A program made the translations under genes and the position numbers. The notes beneath the pieces were generated by a model. It had not been told where the DNA came from. It worked only from the letters and a program-made list of their open reading frames with translations, and made no database searches. Shown here piece after piece: positions 26,301 to 34,234 of a stretch of 64,000 nt of DNA. The stretch is from assembly GCF_007097385.1 (NCBI RefSeq), contig NZ_VJZS01000017.1, positions 32,170-96,169 on the forward strand. Direction: 5' to 3'. Source of the DNA: Flavobacterium sp. ZT3R18 (lineage in GTDB: Bacteria; Bacteroidota; Bacteroidia; Flavobacteriales; Flavobacteriaceae). Numbering within the stretch: position 1 is the stretch's first letter; the number at the start of each line of letters is the position of its first letter.

Positions 26301-28075
26301 ATACCTTCGTCTTCTCCAAATTTTCCAACAATAGATAAACTGGTAGCCCCTTTAAAACTGTCTTTTTGTAAATTAATGGCAATAGTAAATCCTAATGATG
26401 CTGAAGTCTTCTCGAATTCCATAGCAATATTGGATATGGTAACAGGGAAATTAGCCACTTTTACTTCTCCTTTATAACCAAAGTAGCTTGCTGTGATATA
26501 AGGTGTAACGGTTTGTAATTGTAAGTTTTGGAATTCAATTCCTTGAAAATCGACCGTTTTTTTATCGTCTTTTTCGTCTTGGCTATTACTTCCTTTTATT
26601 GCTAAATTGCCATTTAATACTGCTTTTGGAAGAAAAACACCGTCTTTTACTTTTAGTTCGATATAGGAACCTGGTGTGAATTTTGCTTTTGCTTTGAATA
26701 AAGAGAAAGCAATATCTTTTTTTGTAGTGGCTCTTAATAGGTATTCATTGTCTATAGGGTTGATAATGGCGGCGTAGTCTAGCGCAACATTATTAGTTTG
26801 CTCGCCTGTTGCTTTCTTTGATACTGGTAGAACGATTGATCCATTAAAAGCAGCAGCAGTTAAGGCATTTGCCCTGAAATTCATTTCAAAATGAGCAACA
26901 GAAAATTGCCATTTTGAAGCATCTCCCTCATTTAATTTTAAAACGTCGTCAGCAGAAAAAGTACCTGACACCCCCATTCTGTCAATTAATAAATCAGTTG
27001 CTTTAAACGTAATTCTTTCCTTGCTCCCTTTTTTCTTAAACTGTTTCGGAAGTACCACTTGTAATGAGCTTACATATAGTCCTCTCCATAGTTCTTCATT
27101 TCCAGCAACCAAATAATCTTGTTGATAATCCTTTGGCCAATTTATATTTTTAGAATTCCTTATGTCACTTAAATCAATTACAGCATTGTTTAATTCAAAA
27201 CAAGTTCCTTTAAAAGAGGTTAATTGAAATTTAGGCAAAGAGATTTCTACCAGGATATCATTCCAATTTGATACAATGGTTTTAAAAGAGCCTATTACGC
27301 GCTCCGTTTTTCCAATTACGTTATTTTCGGCATCAACAGGTTCTAGCATTGATCTCGAGAATTCCACATCTGCAGTAATGCCTAGTTCTTTAAAGCCATT
27401 ACAATCAATAGTTACGTAGGTTTTGTTTTCTACTTTACCAGTACTCATATTCATTCCGCCTTTTAAAACTAATAAGGCTTTATCTCCATTGATTTTTAAC
27501 GGGAAATCGCCAAGTAAAACTAAATTGGTATCGCCAACCAAACCTCCTTTGTGAGAAAGTTTAATGTTGTTCGCTCCAAAAAAAAGTTCTTTTTGTTTAC
27601 CATTAGAATCAATTTGTGGAATTATGATCCGTACAAAGGCTGTTAGTTCAGTATATTCTGGGGTGAATTTGGCATTGCTTATCCCCAACATGTATTGGGT
27701 TTTATTGATTGTTTTTTTGATACCAATAGGCAACATCGAAAGATTTTTTTCAGCCAATAATGCAGTAGTGTTATCTGTACTATCAATTTTTTTAAAAACT
27801 GCCATAGCGGTTTTCAAATCATCATTCGTACCTGTAGCAATTGGGTAATTTTTCTTGAGGAAGCTCTCTGTAAACTCGCTTTTAAGAAAAGTGGATGCAG
27901 TTTGGGGAATGGTAATTTTTGAATAGCTTTTTTTTGAGCTTGTATTTAAAGCTGTTTTAAGTTTGCTTTTTTTTGGGGTTGCTATTGAATCTGTTAGCGT
28001 GTTGGAGAAACAATTTAAATTTACAAATAACAATAAAAGTATCGTGAAATATAGGGTTGAAGTATTTTTGTTCAA
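23387..28075 (-). CDS. Very large secreted beta-rich protein, first gene of the operon
   Basis: The 1562-aa product starts MNKNTSTLYFTILLLLFVNLNCFSN, a signal peptide with a Cys that could be a lipobox or ordinary cleavage region. The first ~700 residues look like repeated beta domains (LLVLKGGMNMSTGKVENK). The middle (about 700-1080) is glycine-rich with long amphipathic strands (YQMKKAGFSSSFTASGSVYV, MGDDIPASPPPP). The C-terminal ~500 residues again look like Ig-type beta domains. No sorting domain or catalytic motif was recognised. It opens the array and has its own promoter candidate 80-111 nt upstream. I do not know the function; conserved linkage to the FN3, SprB, barrel and toxin genes would make it part of the same surface apparatus. 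Confidence 0.8.
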   Translation of the reverse strand: MNKNTSTLYFTILLLLFVNLNCFSNTLTDSIATPKKSKLKTALNTSSKKSYSKITIPQTASTFLKSEFTESFLKKNYPIATGTNDDLKTAMAVFKKIDSTDNTTALLAEKNLSMLPIGIKKTINKTQYMLGISNAKFTPEYTELTAFVRIIIPQIDSNGKQKELFFGANNIKLSHKGGLVGDTNLVLLGDFPLKINGDKALLVLKGGMNMSTGKVENKTYVTIDCNGFKELGITADVEFSRSMLEPVDAENNVIGKTERVIGSFKTIVSNWNDILVEISLPKFQLTSFKGTCFELNNAVIDLSDIRNSKNINWPKDYQQDYLVAGNEELWRGLYVSSLQVVLPKQFKKKGSKERITFKATDLLIDRMGVSGTFSADDVLKLNEGDASKWQFSVAHFEMNFRANALTAAAFNGSIVLPVSKKATGEQTNNVALDYAAIINPIDNEYLLRATTKKDIAFSLFKAKAKFTPGSYIELKVKDGVFLPKAVLNGNLAIKGSNSQDEKDDKKTVDFQGIEFQNLQLQTVTPYITASYFGYKGEVKVANFPVTISNIAMEFEKTSASLGFTIAINLQKDSFKGATSLSIVGKFGEDEGIQKWKFHKLVINRIYLKADIGGAKFEGHIDLRNDDPIYGDGFAGNLSAEFKGGIKVEANAIFGKVEDAITNKDFRYWYVDAMVDGLTIPCGAAFVISGFGGGAYYQMKKAGFSSSFTASGSVYVPDFESGLGIKAMIHFANAAKPDAFWGGAGFEIAFNKHGGLNRISIYGEGHVMQTFGFTSGLDKLKDGLKSVVEAEAKIPKETLDKTKESNLTEAAKQVYPDKVSGQPGLNAYAAIEYDFRSSTLHGSFDLYVNFLDGVIMGRASKNRAGWAVLHFAPNKWYVHMGTPTDRLGLKMGIGSIVVEAGGYFMMGDDIPASPPPPAIVAQILKLDVGSLDYMRSENASTLGSGKGFAFGSDFSIKTGNMNFLVFYANFEAGLGFDVMVKDYGEALCKGTGQIGINGWYANGQSYAYLQGEMGIDVKLFMIRKKIPIIKGGGAVILQAKLPNPVWIRGYLGGYYDLLGGAVKGSFRFKLEFGSQCEFVSSNPLEGLKTIAEINPSEGSKDVNVFTIPQVGFNMPIEKNFVIDGETGTKTYRLKLEECTVKNEGVPVIGTLSWNNTKDLLSFNATEVLPQNSKLTLTAKVSFQENVNGTWATVYDKGQIATETEIRNFTTGTAPNNIPVTNIAYCYPVFDQKYVYQKESKQAYVVLKQGQAYLFNLKPGQSQKAFYKTTDNTASSTISYDTANKRVNIELPVLKTTKPYSLSLMTLETKTDANNNLTQNYEKQELAADVNVEIKSNKLNETVVGGEGTEMLKYNFSTSQYTSFKEKMEAKKPKQTLVEIIYMDVHALQSLNESTEPFDEIEIIGNSKTLDKPLVSVEAVLDDSYYLNEIYPLIYKGYPLENEIKLDRNTDILGVPPVKGVEVLAWYQSYIINNPSSFMLKEYLPFRYNQPSYYKSDFKDLRYKVSSKYVDSPNQAMMQKYDYLLHGEFPYIKQGTYNIKLNYILPGGQAGTSSGSIFTFNKSN

Positions 28076-28154
28076 TTTATTACAGATTATAGGTTACAAG
28101 AAAAAAACAGCGAATGTATATTTTCTTATTTTATTGGATAAGTTTAAAAAGTTG

Positions 28155-28186
28155 CAAATGTAGTTGATTATATTTTTTTTTAACAA
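28155..28186 (-). promoter_or_regulatory. Bacteroidota-type promoter of the 28-kb surface/toxin operon
   Basis: On the minus strand, TTG (28186-28184) is followed after 21 nt by TACATTTG (28162-28155), matching the -33 TTG / -7 TAnnTTTG pattern. The predicted start of transcription is near 28148, giving a ~70-nt leader before the ATG at 28075. It is the only convincing promoter seen for genes from 28075 to about 12.8 kb. Confidence 0.6.
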
Positions 28187-28745
28187 GAAATAATAACATT
28201 TCTATAGGGTGGTATTTAATGGTATATGAAATACTTAGAATGTTATGTGACTGCTATTTTTTTTGTTTTCAAAATAACTGTTTCAAAATCTTAATTTAGG
28301 ATACTATTGTGATAATTTTGTTTTACCAAAAATATTTTGAAACCTTATTTAAGGTACTATGGTTGCTTAAAAAAGATTCCAATAAAAATGATGTAACATA
28401 AAAGAACAATTGGTTTTGTCTGATTTAGAAATAATTATTCTTGTGATTGAATCTTCTTTTTTATATTTATTAAGGTTCAATTTACAAAATTTTAAATTTT
28501 AATGCTTTTTTGAATAAATATTGAATTATATTTTGTTTGAATGTGATTTATAAGTGTATATTTGACTTTATTTAAGTTTAAAAAGAGAAATATGGTTTTT
28601 ATATCATAATATTATAAAAAATTTACATCTAGACTTTAAAGATTAAATATGTTTTATATATTTGGACTTTAAAATTTTTGCTTTTTTATTCAAAAAATAT
28701 TGCAAAAAATACAAGATATTAGTTTCTAACGATAAAATTTACAAC
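28187..28745. other. AT-rich intergenic region between divergent genes
   Basis: No gene is seen. The only structure is a loose repeat of CTTAATTTAGGATACTATTG (28290-28310) and CCTTATTTAAGGTACTATGG (28343-28362), which could be two sites for one regulator. Promoter elements for the permease probably lie here, but no clear TTG/TAnnTTTG pair was found. Confidence 0.4.
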
Positions 28746-30677
28746 ATGGCATTAAAAGGGCTTTTTAGAAAAAAAACAGTTCAAGATATTTTAAAACAGG
28801 TCGAAAAAAATAATCTAGAGGGACATGATGCTCTAGGAAAACATTTGACGGCCAAAGATTTAACAGCCTTCGGAATTGCAGCCATTGTAGGGGCTGGTAT
28901 TTTTAGTACCATAGGAAAAGCTAGTTTTGACGGAGGTCCGGCAGTAATCTTCTTGTTTTTGTTTACGGCTATTGCTTGTAGCTTTGCTGCTTTTGCTTAT
29001 GCTGAGTTTGCTTCGATGGTTCCGGTTTCTGGAAGTGCTTACACCTATTCCTATGTTGCTTTTGGGGAAATTATAGCTTGGATTATTGGTTGGGCTTTAA
29101 TTATGGAATACTCGGTTGGAAATATAACAGTTGCCATATCGTGGAGTGATTACTTTACGAGCTTACTCTCTAGCGGAGGAATCGATTTACCACAATGGGT
29201 ACAAATGGATTATCTAACAGCTTCAAACGGCTTTAAAGATGCTACAGCCCTGATGGAAGGCGGAAAGACTTTTGAGAACCTAAGTGTAGGAATGCAAAAT
29301 GCCCATACCGCTTGGAAAACATCTCCGATGATCGGTTCTTTTCATTTTGTTGCCGATTTACCAGCGCTTTTGATTATTGTTTTGATTACGGCCTTGATTT
29401 ACCGCGGAATGAAAGAATCTCGTAATGCTAGTAATATAATGGTAGTGGTTAAGCTTTGTATCGTTCTTTTGGTAATTGCCGTGGGTATTTTTTATGTGGA
29501 CACTACCAATTGGCATCCTTTTGCTCCTAATGGAGTTTCGGGAGTTTTAAAAGGAGTTTCGGCAGTGTTCTTTGCCTATATTGGTTTTGATGCTATTTCG
29601 ACAACCGCCGAAGAGTGTAAAGACCCGCAACGTGATTTGCCAAGAGGGATGATGTGGGCGATTATTATTTGTACGATTCTATATATTGCCATTGCACTGG
29701 TTCTTACAGGTATGGTAAGTTATAATACCTTGAATGTAGGCGATCCATTGGCTTTTGTGTTTGATCAATTGCATTTAAAATGGATGTCGGGGATTATTGC
29801 CGTGAGTGCTGTAGTGGCCATGGCGAGTGTTTTATTGGTTTTTCAAATGGGACAGCCGCGTATCTGGATGAGTATGAGCCGTGATGGTTTGTTACCAAAA
29901 AAATTCTCTACGGTGCACCCAAAATTCAAAACACCTTCTTTTGCCACAATCGTAGTTGGTTTTGTAGTTGCGGTTCCTGCTTTGTTTTTGAATTTAACCA
30001 TGGTAACTGATTTATGTAGTATCGGAACATTATTTGCTTTTGTATTGGTATGCGCTGGGGTTTTGGCTTTGCAAAATAGAACTGACATTCCAAGAGGTAA
30101 ATTCAAAACGCCTTATGTAAATTCAAAATATATTTTTCCTTTATTAATCGTGATCGCTTTGGTTTTCTCTTTTGGATACAACAAAAAAGCAACTATGGGT
30201 TTCATTACCAATGAAACTAAGATCAACGATTCGGAATTTATTATTACCTCATTAAATAAAGAAGAGACTCAAAAAGTATATGATTATTTGGTAAGCATTG
30301 AAGGAAAAACGAACGCTACCGAAAAACTGGATGTGGAGCATTTGTTGAGCCAATACCAAGAGGATGATGACAAGTATGCTTCTGTGGTTGCAGGATTGCC
30401 TATCGCTGATTCCGTGAAGTATGAAAGCGGATTTGATTTATTCAAGCACAAAATACCGATGTGGATTTTCTTAATTGTAGTTGTTGGTTTACTCGTTTGG
30501 TCTTACAAAGAAAACTTATCTTTAATTCCACTTTTGGGTTTAATCTGTTGTTTGTATATGATGGCAGAGTTAAGCGTTTGGAACTGGATTTACTTTACTG
30601 TTTGGTTACTGTTTGGATTGGTAATTTACTTTGGCTTCAGCCGAAAAAATAGTAAATTGAATTTAAAAGAAAGCTAA
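28746..30677 (+). CDS. APC-family amino acid permease
   Basis: I start it at the ATG at 28746 (MALKGLFRKKTVQDIL), giving 643 aa; the longer frame from 28662 adds a 28-residue Lys/Tyr-rich stretch unlike the family. The APC signature is clear: helix 1 AAIVGAGIFSTIGKASFDGG, then SGSAYTYSYVAFGEIIAWIIGW, and helix 8 with FFAYIGFDAISTTAEECKDP. This is the cationic amino acid transporter-like branch (YfnA/CAT). There are about 12 membrane helices. An unusual ~90-residue soluble insert (NETKINDSEFIITSLNKEE... KYESGFDLFKHK) lies between late helices, before the last hydrophobic segments. The expected role is amino-acid uptake across the inner membrane; the substrate cannot be read. A strong terminator follows. 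Confidence 0.9.
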   Translation: MALKGLFRKKTVQDILKQVEKNNLEGHDALGKHLTAKDLTAFGIAAIVGAGIFSTIGKASFDGGPAVIFLFLFTAIACSFAAFAYAEFASMVPVSGSAYTYSYVAFGEIIAWIIGWALIMEYSVGNITVAISWSDYFTSLLSSGGIDLPQWVQMDYLTASNGFKDATALMEGGKTFENLSVGMQNAHTAWKTSPMIGSFHFVADLPALLIIVLITALIYRGMKESRNASNIMVVVKLCIVLLVIAVGIFYVDTTNWHPFAPNGVSGVLKGVSAVFFAYIGFDAISTTAEECKDPQRDLPRGMMWAIIICTILYIAIALVLTGMVSYNTLNVGDPLAFVFDQLHLKWMSGIIAVSAVVAMASVLLVFQMGQPRIWMSMSRDGLLPKKFSTVHPKFKTPSFATIVVGFVVAVPALFLNLTMVTDLCSIGTLFAFVLVCAGVLALQNRTDIPRGKFKTPYVNSKYIFPLLIVIALVFSFGYNKKATMGFITNETKINDSEFIITSLNKEETQKVYDYLVSIEGKTNATEKLDVEHLLSQYQEDDDKYASVVAGLPIADSVKYESGFDLFKHKIPMWIFLIVVVGLLVWSYKENLSLIPLLGLICCLYMMAELSVWNWIYFTVWLLFGLVIYFGFSRKNSKLNLKES

Positions 30678-30798
30678 TCATAGAATATTTTGTAACTATC
30701 TAGGTCACAGTTTTCAGTCGCAGTTTTCAGAGTTATCTATAAGCATTGAGCTATCGAGAGTAAACTGAAAAGCAACTGGATAGGGTTGCAATTAATAG

Positions 30799-30838
30799 AA
30801 AAAATCCCCTCGAAAATATTTTTTTGAGGGGATTTTTT
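30799..30838 (+). terminator. Rho-independent terminator of the permease gene
   Basis: Stem AAAAATCCCCTC / GAGGGGATTTTT around a 14-nt AT loop, followed by a T-run; about 120 bp after the permease stop. Confidence 0.85.
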
Positions 30839-31064
30839 ATGTCATCAGATTACTGAATAAAAGGCATTCATTTTAAGGAAAATCGACTTAGGTATATGAA
30901 AAAATAAGATTTTAAGCTACGTCAGTTCGAGGCATAATTTTTATTCTAAAAAAAGGAATATAAAATGACGTATTACGCCTATCGTCAGGTCATAAGGCTA
31001 AAAAATAAACACGACCCGAGCGACAGCGAGTCAAATGCGCCAACGGAATTTTTTGATGCAAAAA

Positions 31065-31262
31065 TCAAAGTTTTTAGAAGGAGGTTTAGAGGTGTAAGAA
31101 TCCTCAACTTAAGAGCCTCCATTGACATGGCGACATTGTAGAAAAGGTATAAAAACAAAAAAACATAAACAGTTTAATAAGAAATGGGATTTTTAGTTTG
31201 TGATCCCCGTAGGACTATTTGCAAATCATTTTATGCAGGATTTTAAGGAATTGGTAAAGTGG
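31065..31262. repeat. Dispersed direct repeat, left copy (A)
   Basis: It contains AATCCTCAACTTAAGAGCCT from 31099, ATTGACATGGCGACATTGTA, GAAAAGG, AAACAGTTTAA, then GTGATCCCCGTAGGACTATT and GCAAATCATTTT. The same order recurs at 37035-37215 about 5.96 kb away, with ~85-95% identity in the core by eye. The GTGATCCCCGTAGG part resembles the 3' end of a tRNA read backwards, which is a hint of an old attachment site (inference). No gene was found between 30678 and 31495. Confidence 0.65.
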
Positions 31263-31444
31263 AATTCTATTTAATCCGAAATGACATATTTCAAATGTAA
31301 TTAATTATTCACTATCTATCATAGTCATAATATAATAGTGAAGTACTGCTACTTTGTAACGATAATTTAAGATTTAAATAAATATTCAATAATTCAATTC
31401 ATATCATTGTTGTGATCTTTAATAGGTTTAATTTATAAAAATAA

Positions 31445-31476
31445 TTTGTTTTTATGTATTTAACTACGTAGTTTTG
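31445..31476 (+). promoter_or_regulatory. Promoter of the GNAT-marR operon with overlapping operator
   Basis: TTTG (31445-31448) and TAGTTTTG (31469-31476) are separated by 20 nt and match the Bacteroidota consensus. A perfect 12-bp palindrome, AACTACGTAGTT (31462-31473), overlaps the -7 box. That is the usual placement of a MarR-type operator, so the MarR regulator encoded second in the operon probably represses its own transcription here. Confidence 0.65.
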
Positions 31477-31495
31477 TATAAAAATATATTTAGCT

Positions 31496-31990
31496 ATGAA
31501 AACAAAGATTAGACCCATTGAAAATGAATATGCAGAAGCGGTGATTGATTTAATTTTAACCATCCAGCAAAAGGAATTTAATGTTCCCATCACTTTAGAA
31601 GATCAACCTGATCTTTTGGAAATAAATAACTTTTATCATCAGCGGGGAGGCTGTTTTTGGGGTGCCTTTATAGACGGGGAATTAATTGGTACGATTGCCT
31701 TGGTCAAGTATGATGATAAAGCAGGTGCTATAAGAAAAATGTTTGTAAAAAAAGAGTATAGAGGCAAAGAACTGTTTATAGCCCAACAACTGTTGGATAC
31801 ATTAATCGCCTATAGTAAGGAAAACGGTTTGCAGCACTTATACCTAGGAACGGTTTCGATATTGGAAGCTGCCCTACGTTTTTATGAAAAAAATAATTTT
31901 ATGCGTATTGAGAAAAAAGCACTTCCAGAAGCATTCCCTTTAATGTGTGCAGATAATGTATTTTGTCATTTAACATTAAACCAGATATAA
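31496..31990 (+). CDS. GNAT-family N-acetyltransferase
   Basis: The 164-aa product has the GNAT core: KIRPIENEYAEAVIDLIL at the start, a beta strand DGELIGTIALVKYDDKAGAI, then motif A KMFVKKEYRGKELFIAQQLL (the acetyl-CoA binding loop is a variant of R/QxxGxG/A, YRGKEL), and the C-terminal AALRFYEKNNFMRIEK. The substrate is unknown; such enzymes acetylate small amines, antibiotics or proteins. It is the first gene of a two-gene operon: its stop TAA shares one base with the ATG of the MarR gene (31988-31992). Linkage with an autoregulated MarR protein suggests a response to a small molecule that the enzyme modifies (inference). Confidence 0.88.
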   Translation: MKTKIRPIENEYAEAVIDLILTIQQKEFNVPITLEDQPDLLEINNFYHQRGGCFWGAFIDGELIGTIALVKYDDKAGAIRKMFVKKEYRGKELFIAQQLLDTLIAYSKENGLQHLYLGTVSILEAALRFYEKNNFMRIEKKALPEAFPLMCADNVFCHLTLNQI

Positions 31991-32466
31991 TGAACGTTAT
32001 AGACGAATCAGGCATTTTGGCCATATCTACAAGGTTGCAACGCCTCAGTGAACAGCTACGTAAAGATGGTGCTTTGCTTTACAAATCATTTGATATTGAG
32101 TTTGAGCCAAAATGGTTTCCGGTCATTTATACCCTTTACCATAAAGGGGTATTGAGTGTGGTCGAAATTGCGAACGAGATTGGTTATACGCACCCCTCAA
32201 CCATTAGCTTGCTAAAAGAGCTGGAAAAACAAAAACTTATCCGTTCTAAAAAAGATAGGCAGGACGAGCGCAAACGCCTGATCTTGCTTACTGTCAAGGG
32301 GCAAGAACTTATTTTAAAAATGAAACCTGTATGGGATATTATGACTAGTGTGCTTAGCGAGATTACAGACAATCAAAACAATTTGCTTAAAGCTATTAAT
32401 GAAGCTGAAAATAAAATAGCGAATCAGAGTTTCTTGCAAAGGGCATTACAATTAAAAAATGGATAA
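31990..32466 (+). CDS. MarR-family transcriptional regulator
   Basis: I start it at the ATG at 31990 (MNVIDESGILAISTRLQRLSEQLR, 158 aa), which overlaps the upstream stop by one base; an earlier ATG at 31963 would lie inside the GNAT gene. The winged helix shows the recognition-helix segment VVEIANEIGYTHPSTISLLKELEKQKLI and the wing KKDRQDERKRLILLT, with the D-x-R signature of MarR proteins. N- and C-terminal helices would form the dimer. It very probably binds the 12-bp palindrome at 31462-31473 in its own promoter. The ligand is unknown. Confidence 0.9.
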   Translation: MNVIDESGILAISTRLQRLSEQLRKDGALLYKSFDIEFEPKWFPVIYTLYHKGVLSVVEIANEIGYTHPSTISLLKELEKQKLIRSKKDRQDERKRLILLTVKGQELILKMKPVWDIMTSVLSEITDNQNNLLKAINEAENKIANQSFLQRALQLKNG

Positions 32467-32621
32467 GAATAATCATGATCACTTTGCGATTTTTGATTAT
32501 TCCCACTCATAATAAATAAGTTGTAGTTTTCTATTTCCGTTACTTTTAGGACGAGTCAAATACATGTTTTCGGGGTAGAGTATGAGGTGCATAAAAAGGA
32601 TCGTTTTCCGGATTAAATAAG

Positions 32622-32652
32622 AAAGCCTAGTCGTAAAGGACCAGGCTTTTTT
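32622..32652 (+). terminator. Terminator after marR
   Basis: Stem AAGCCTAGTC / GACCAGGCTT (one A:C mismatch), 6-nt loop, followed by six T. It closes the GNAT-marR operon about 155 bp after the stop. Nothing else was found between 32467 and 32763 apart from a short TATA-rich palindrome near 32728. Confidence 0.75.
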
Positions 32653-32763
32653 AGTTTTAACGGTTTCAGGATTTTCAATGTGGCCGATTTTCGGCGCTAC
32701 TGTTCATACGAAGCACGTCAGCCGCTATATTGCCAAGTCGATATAGATATCAATGCATTTTTA

Positions 32764-33291
32764 TCAACCGAGTGTTTTAAGAATTTCTAAACCTTTGTCC
32801 CAATTTGTGTATCCCGAAGAAGCGTTTATGTGTCCTGCATTTCCAATGTTTATAAATTCACTTCCCCAATTCTCCGCGAAGAATTTTGCTCTGTCTAATG
32901 AAACCCAAATATCGTCTGCACTTGCTACAACAATTGTCTTGAAGTTTATTTTGTCAAGTGGAATAGGGGCAAAACCAGTCGCTGGGAAAGTGTATTGTGG
33001 TGCTTCAAGGTCACTTGGTGCAACAAGTAAAGCTCCTTTGATTTGTCGTCTGTATTTTGTCGCCCAATGAACTATTGTCGAACAGCCTAAACTATGTCCG
33101 ACAAGTACAACAGTTGAAGGATCAAACTTCGAAACTTTTTTATCAATAGTTTCTATCCATTCTTCACAAGTTGGAGAGTTCCACTCTTGTTGGTGAATTC
33201 TAAAAAAATTATCTCCTGATTTTTCAAAATATGTTTGCCAATGTTCTGGTCCTGAATTTCCAAGTCCTGGTACAATTAAATAATTAGTCAT
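32764..33291 (-). CDS. RBBP9/YdeN-type alpha/beta hydrolase
   Basis: The 175-aa product is the normal length for the RBBP9/YdeN family of small serine hydrolases. It starts MTNYLIVPGLGNSGPEHWQT (the family's PG.gnS...HWQ motif), has the nucleophile elbow VLVGHSLGCS (Ser67), an Asp in ASADDIWVSL (~125) and a His in GNAGHINASSGYTNW (~153), with the family's G.H.N..SG.g.W ending. It is cytosolic with no signal peptide. The reaction is unknown beyond ester or amide hydrolysis. It is the last of several minus-strand genes in the accessory block; 158 nt separate it from the next gene upstream. Confidence 0.88.
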   Translation of the reverse strand: MTNYLIVPGLGNSGPEHWQTYFEKSGDNFFRIHQQEWNSPTCEEWIETIDKKVSKFDPSTVVLVGHSLGCSTIVHWATKYRRQIKGALLVAPSDLEAPQYTFPATGFAPIPLDKINFKTIVVASADDIWVSLDRAKFFAENWGSEFINIGNAGHINASSGYTNWDKGLEILKTLG

Positions 33292-33449
33292 TTCTTAATA
33301 AGATTATTTGTTACAATTAGTTTTAGAGTGTCGTGTTTTTTTGTATTGTTACCATTTATTCGGATGGAAATTTATTTTTAATATTCAATTCAAAGAAGAA
33401 ATAAAGTTTAGTGAATGTCAAAGTCCTGAATAAATTGATATTTAAAATA

Positions 33450-34043
33450 TTAGTCAACAAAAATGGTGTCCTCTACATTTTTTTCAAAGCACAAATTTAC
33501 TGTCCTGACAGCGGCACTTGTTCTATGTATTGTTTTGGCAGGGATTTTAATAAAGTCCCCATTTCGTAAAAATACTGTTTCGGAGCCTGTAATTTCAATT
33601 TTTAGTTCACCTTCCAAAACGACAAAGAGTTCTTCGGTGTTATTGTGGTAATGCCATTTATATTCTCCTTGAAAAACAGCAATCCTTAAACAATGGTCAT
33701 TTACATTTTCAAGAATAAAATTGTCATAAGCTTTGTCAACTGTATCGCTAATTTCTTTAAAATTCTGCTTGGATAAAAATTTTTTTTTGTTCATTTTGTC
33801 TGCTGTAATTATTCTGTTCGTGTAGGAATTAATTGTTAGTCTAATATTTCTTTCGTTGTTTGTGATATAAATGTTTTTACCTGTTTTTTGAAATTCGGTT
33901 TCGTCTGTTTCCTTGATAATTGCAAAAATCATCTCTTCAATTTTGTCTTTTGAAAGTTCTATGCTCAGTTTCTTATTAATTCTTTCATAAACAAGTTCGG
34001 TGTAACAAATTTTGTCTAAAATTTCTCTTTTATAATTGTTCAT
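33450..34043 (-). CDS. DUF3781-cupin fusion protein
   Basis: The 197-aa product has two parts. Residues 1-85 (ICYTELVYERINKKL, then GKNIYITNNERNIRLTIN, SYTNRIITADK) match my recollection of DUF3781, a small domain usually found alone. Residues ~95-197 are a cupin_2 barrel: HYHNNTEELFVVLEGELKIE gives the H-x-H...E metal ligands of motif 1, and LRNGDFIKIPAKTIHRTSA gives motif 2. The fusion joins a domain of unknown function to a probable small-molecule-binding barrel. It has no signal peptide. It stands 190 nt from the SnoaL-like gene upstream; no clear promoter was seen. Confidence 0.78.
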   Translation of the reverse strand: MNNYKREILDKICYTELVYERINKKLSIELSKDKIEEMIFAIIKETDETEFQKTGKNIYITNNERNIRLTINSYTNRIITADKMNKKKFLSKQNFKEISDTVDKAYDNFILENVNDHCLRIAVFQGEYKWHYHNNTEELFVVLEGELKIEITGSETVFLRNGDFIKIPAKTIHRTSAAVRTVNLCFEKNVEDTIFVD

Positions 34044-34234
34044 ACTTGCTTTTTCATTTGTTCGTGTTTAAAGATAAATAAATTTCAAAAATTGTTTGTT
34101 TTATATTTTCCATTTTCCCCTTATGATTAAATATTTCATGTTCCCGTTTTGGGATTTCTAAACTTGTAAAATGGCTGGGAAACAAATAATTGTTTGATAG
34201 GAACCGCTAACCTCTGTTTTTAAAAGAGGTAACA

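Noticed and set aside
28662..28745. N-terminal extension of the permease
   Set aside because: The extra 28 residues are AT-driven and unlike the family, which starts shortly before the first membrane helix.
31195..31240. A tRNA gene at the repeats (also 37155-37200)
   Set aside because: Only a part resembling the acceptor and T arms is present; no anticodon or D arm and no cloverleaf could be drawn.
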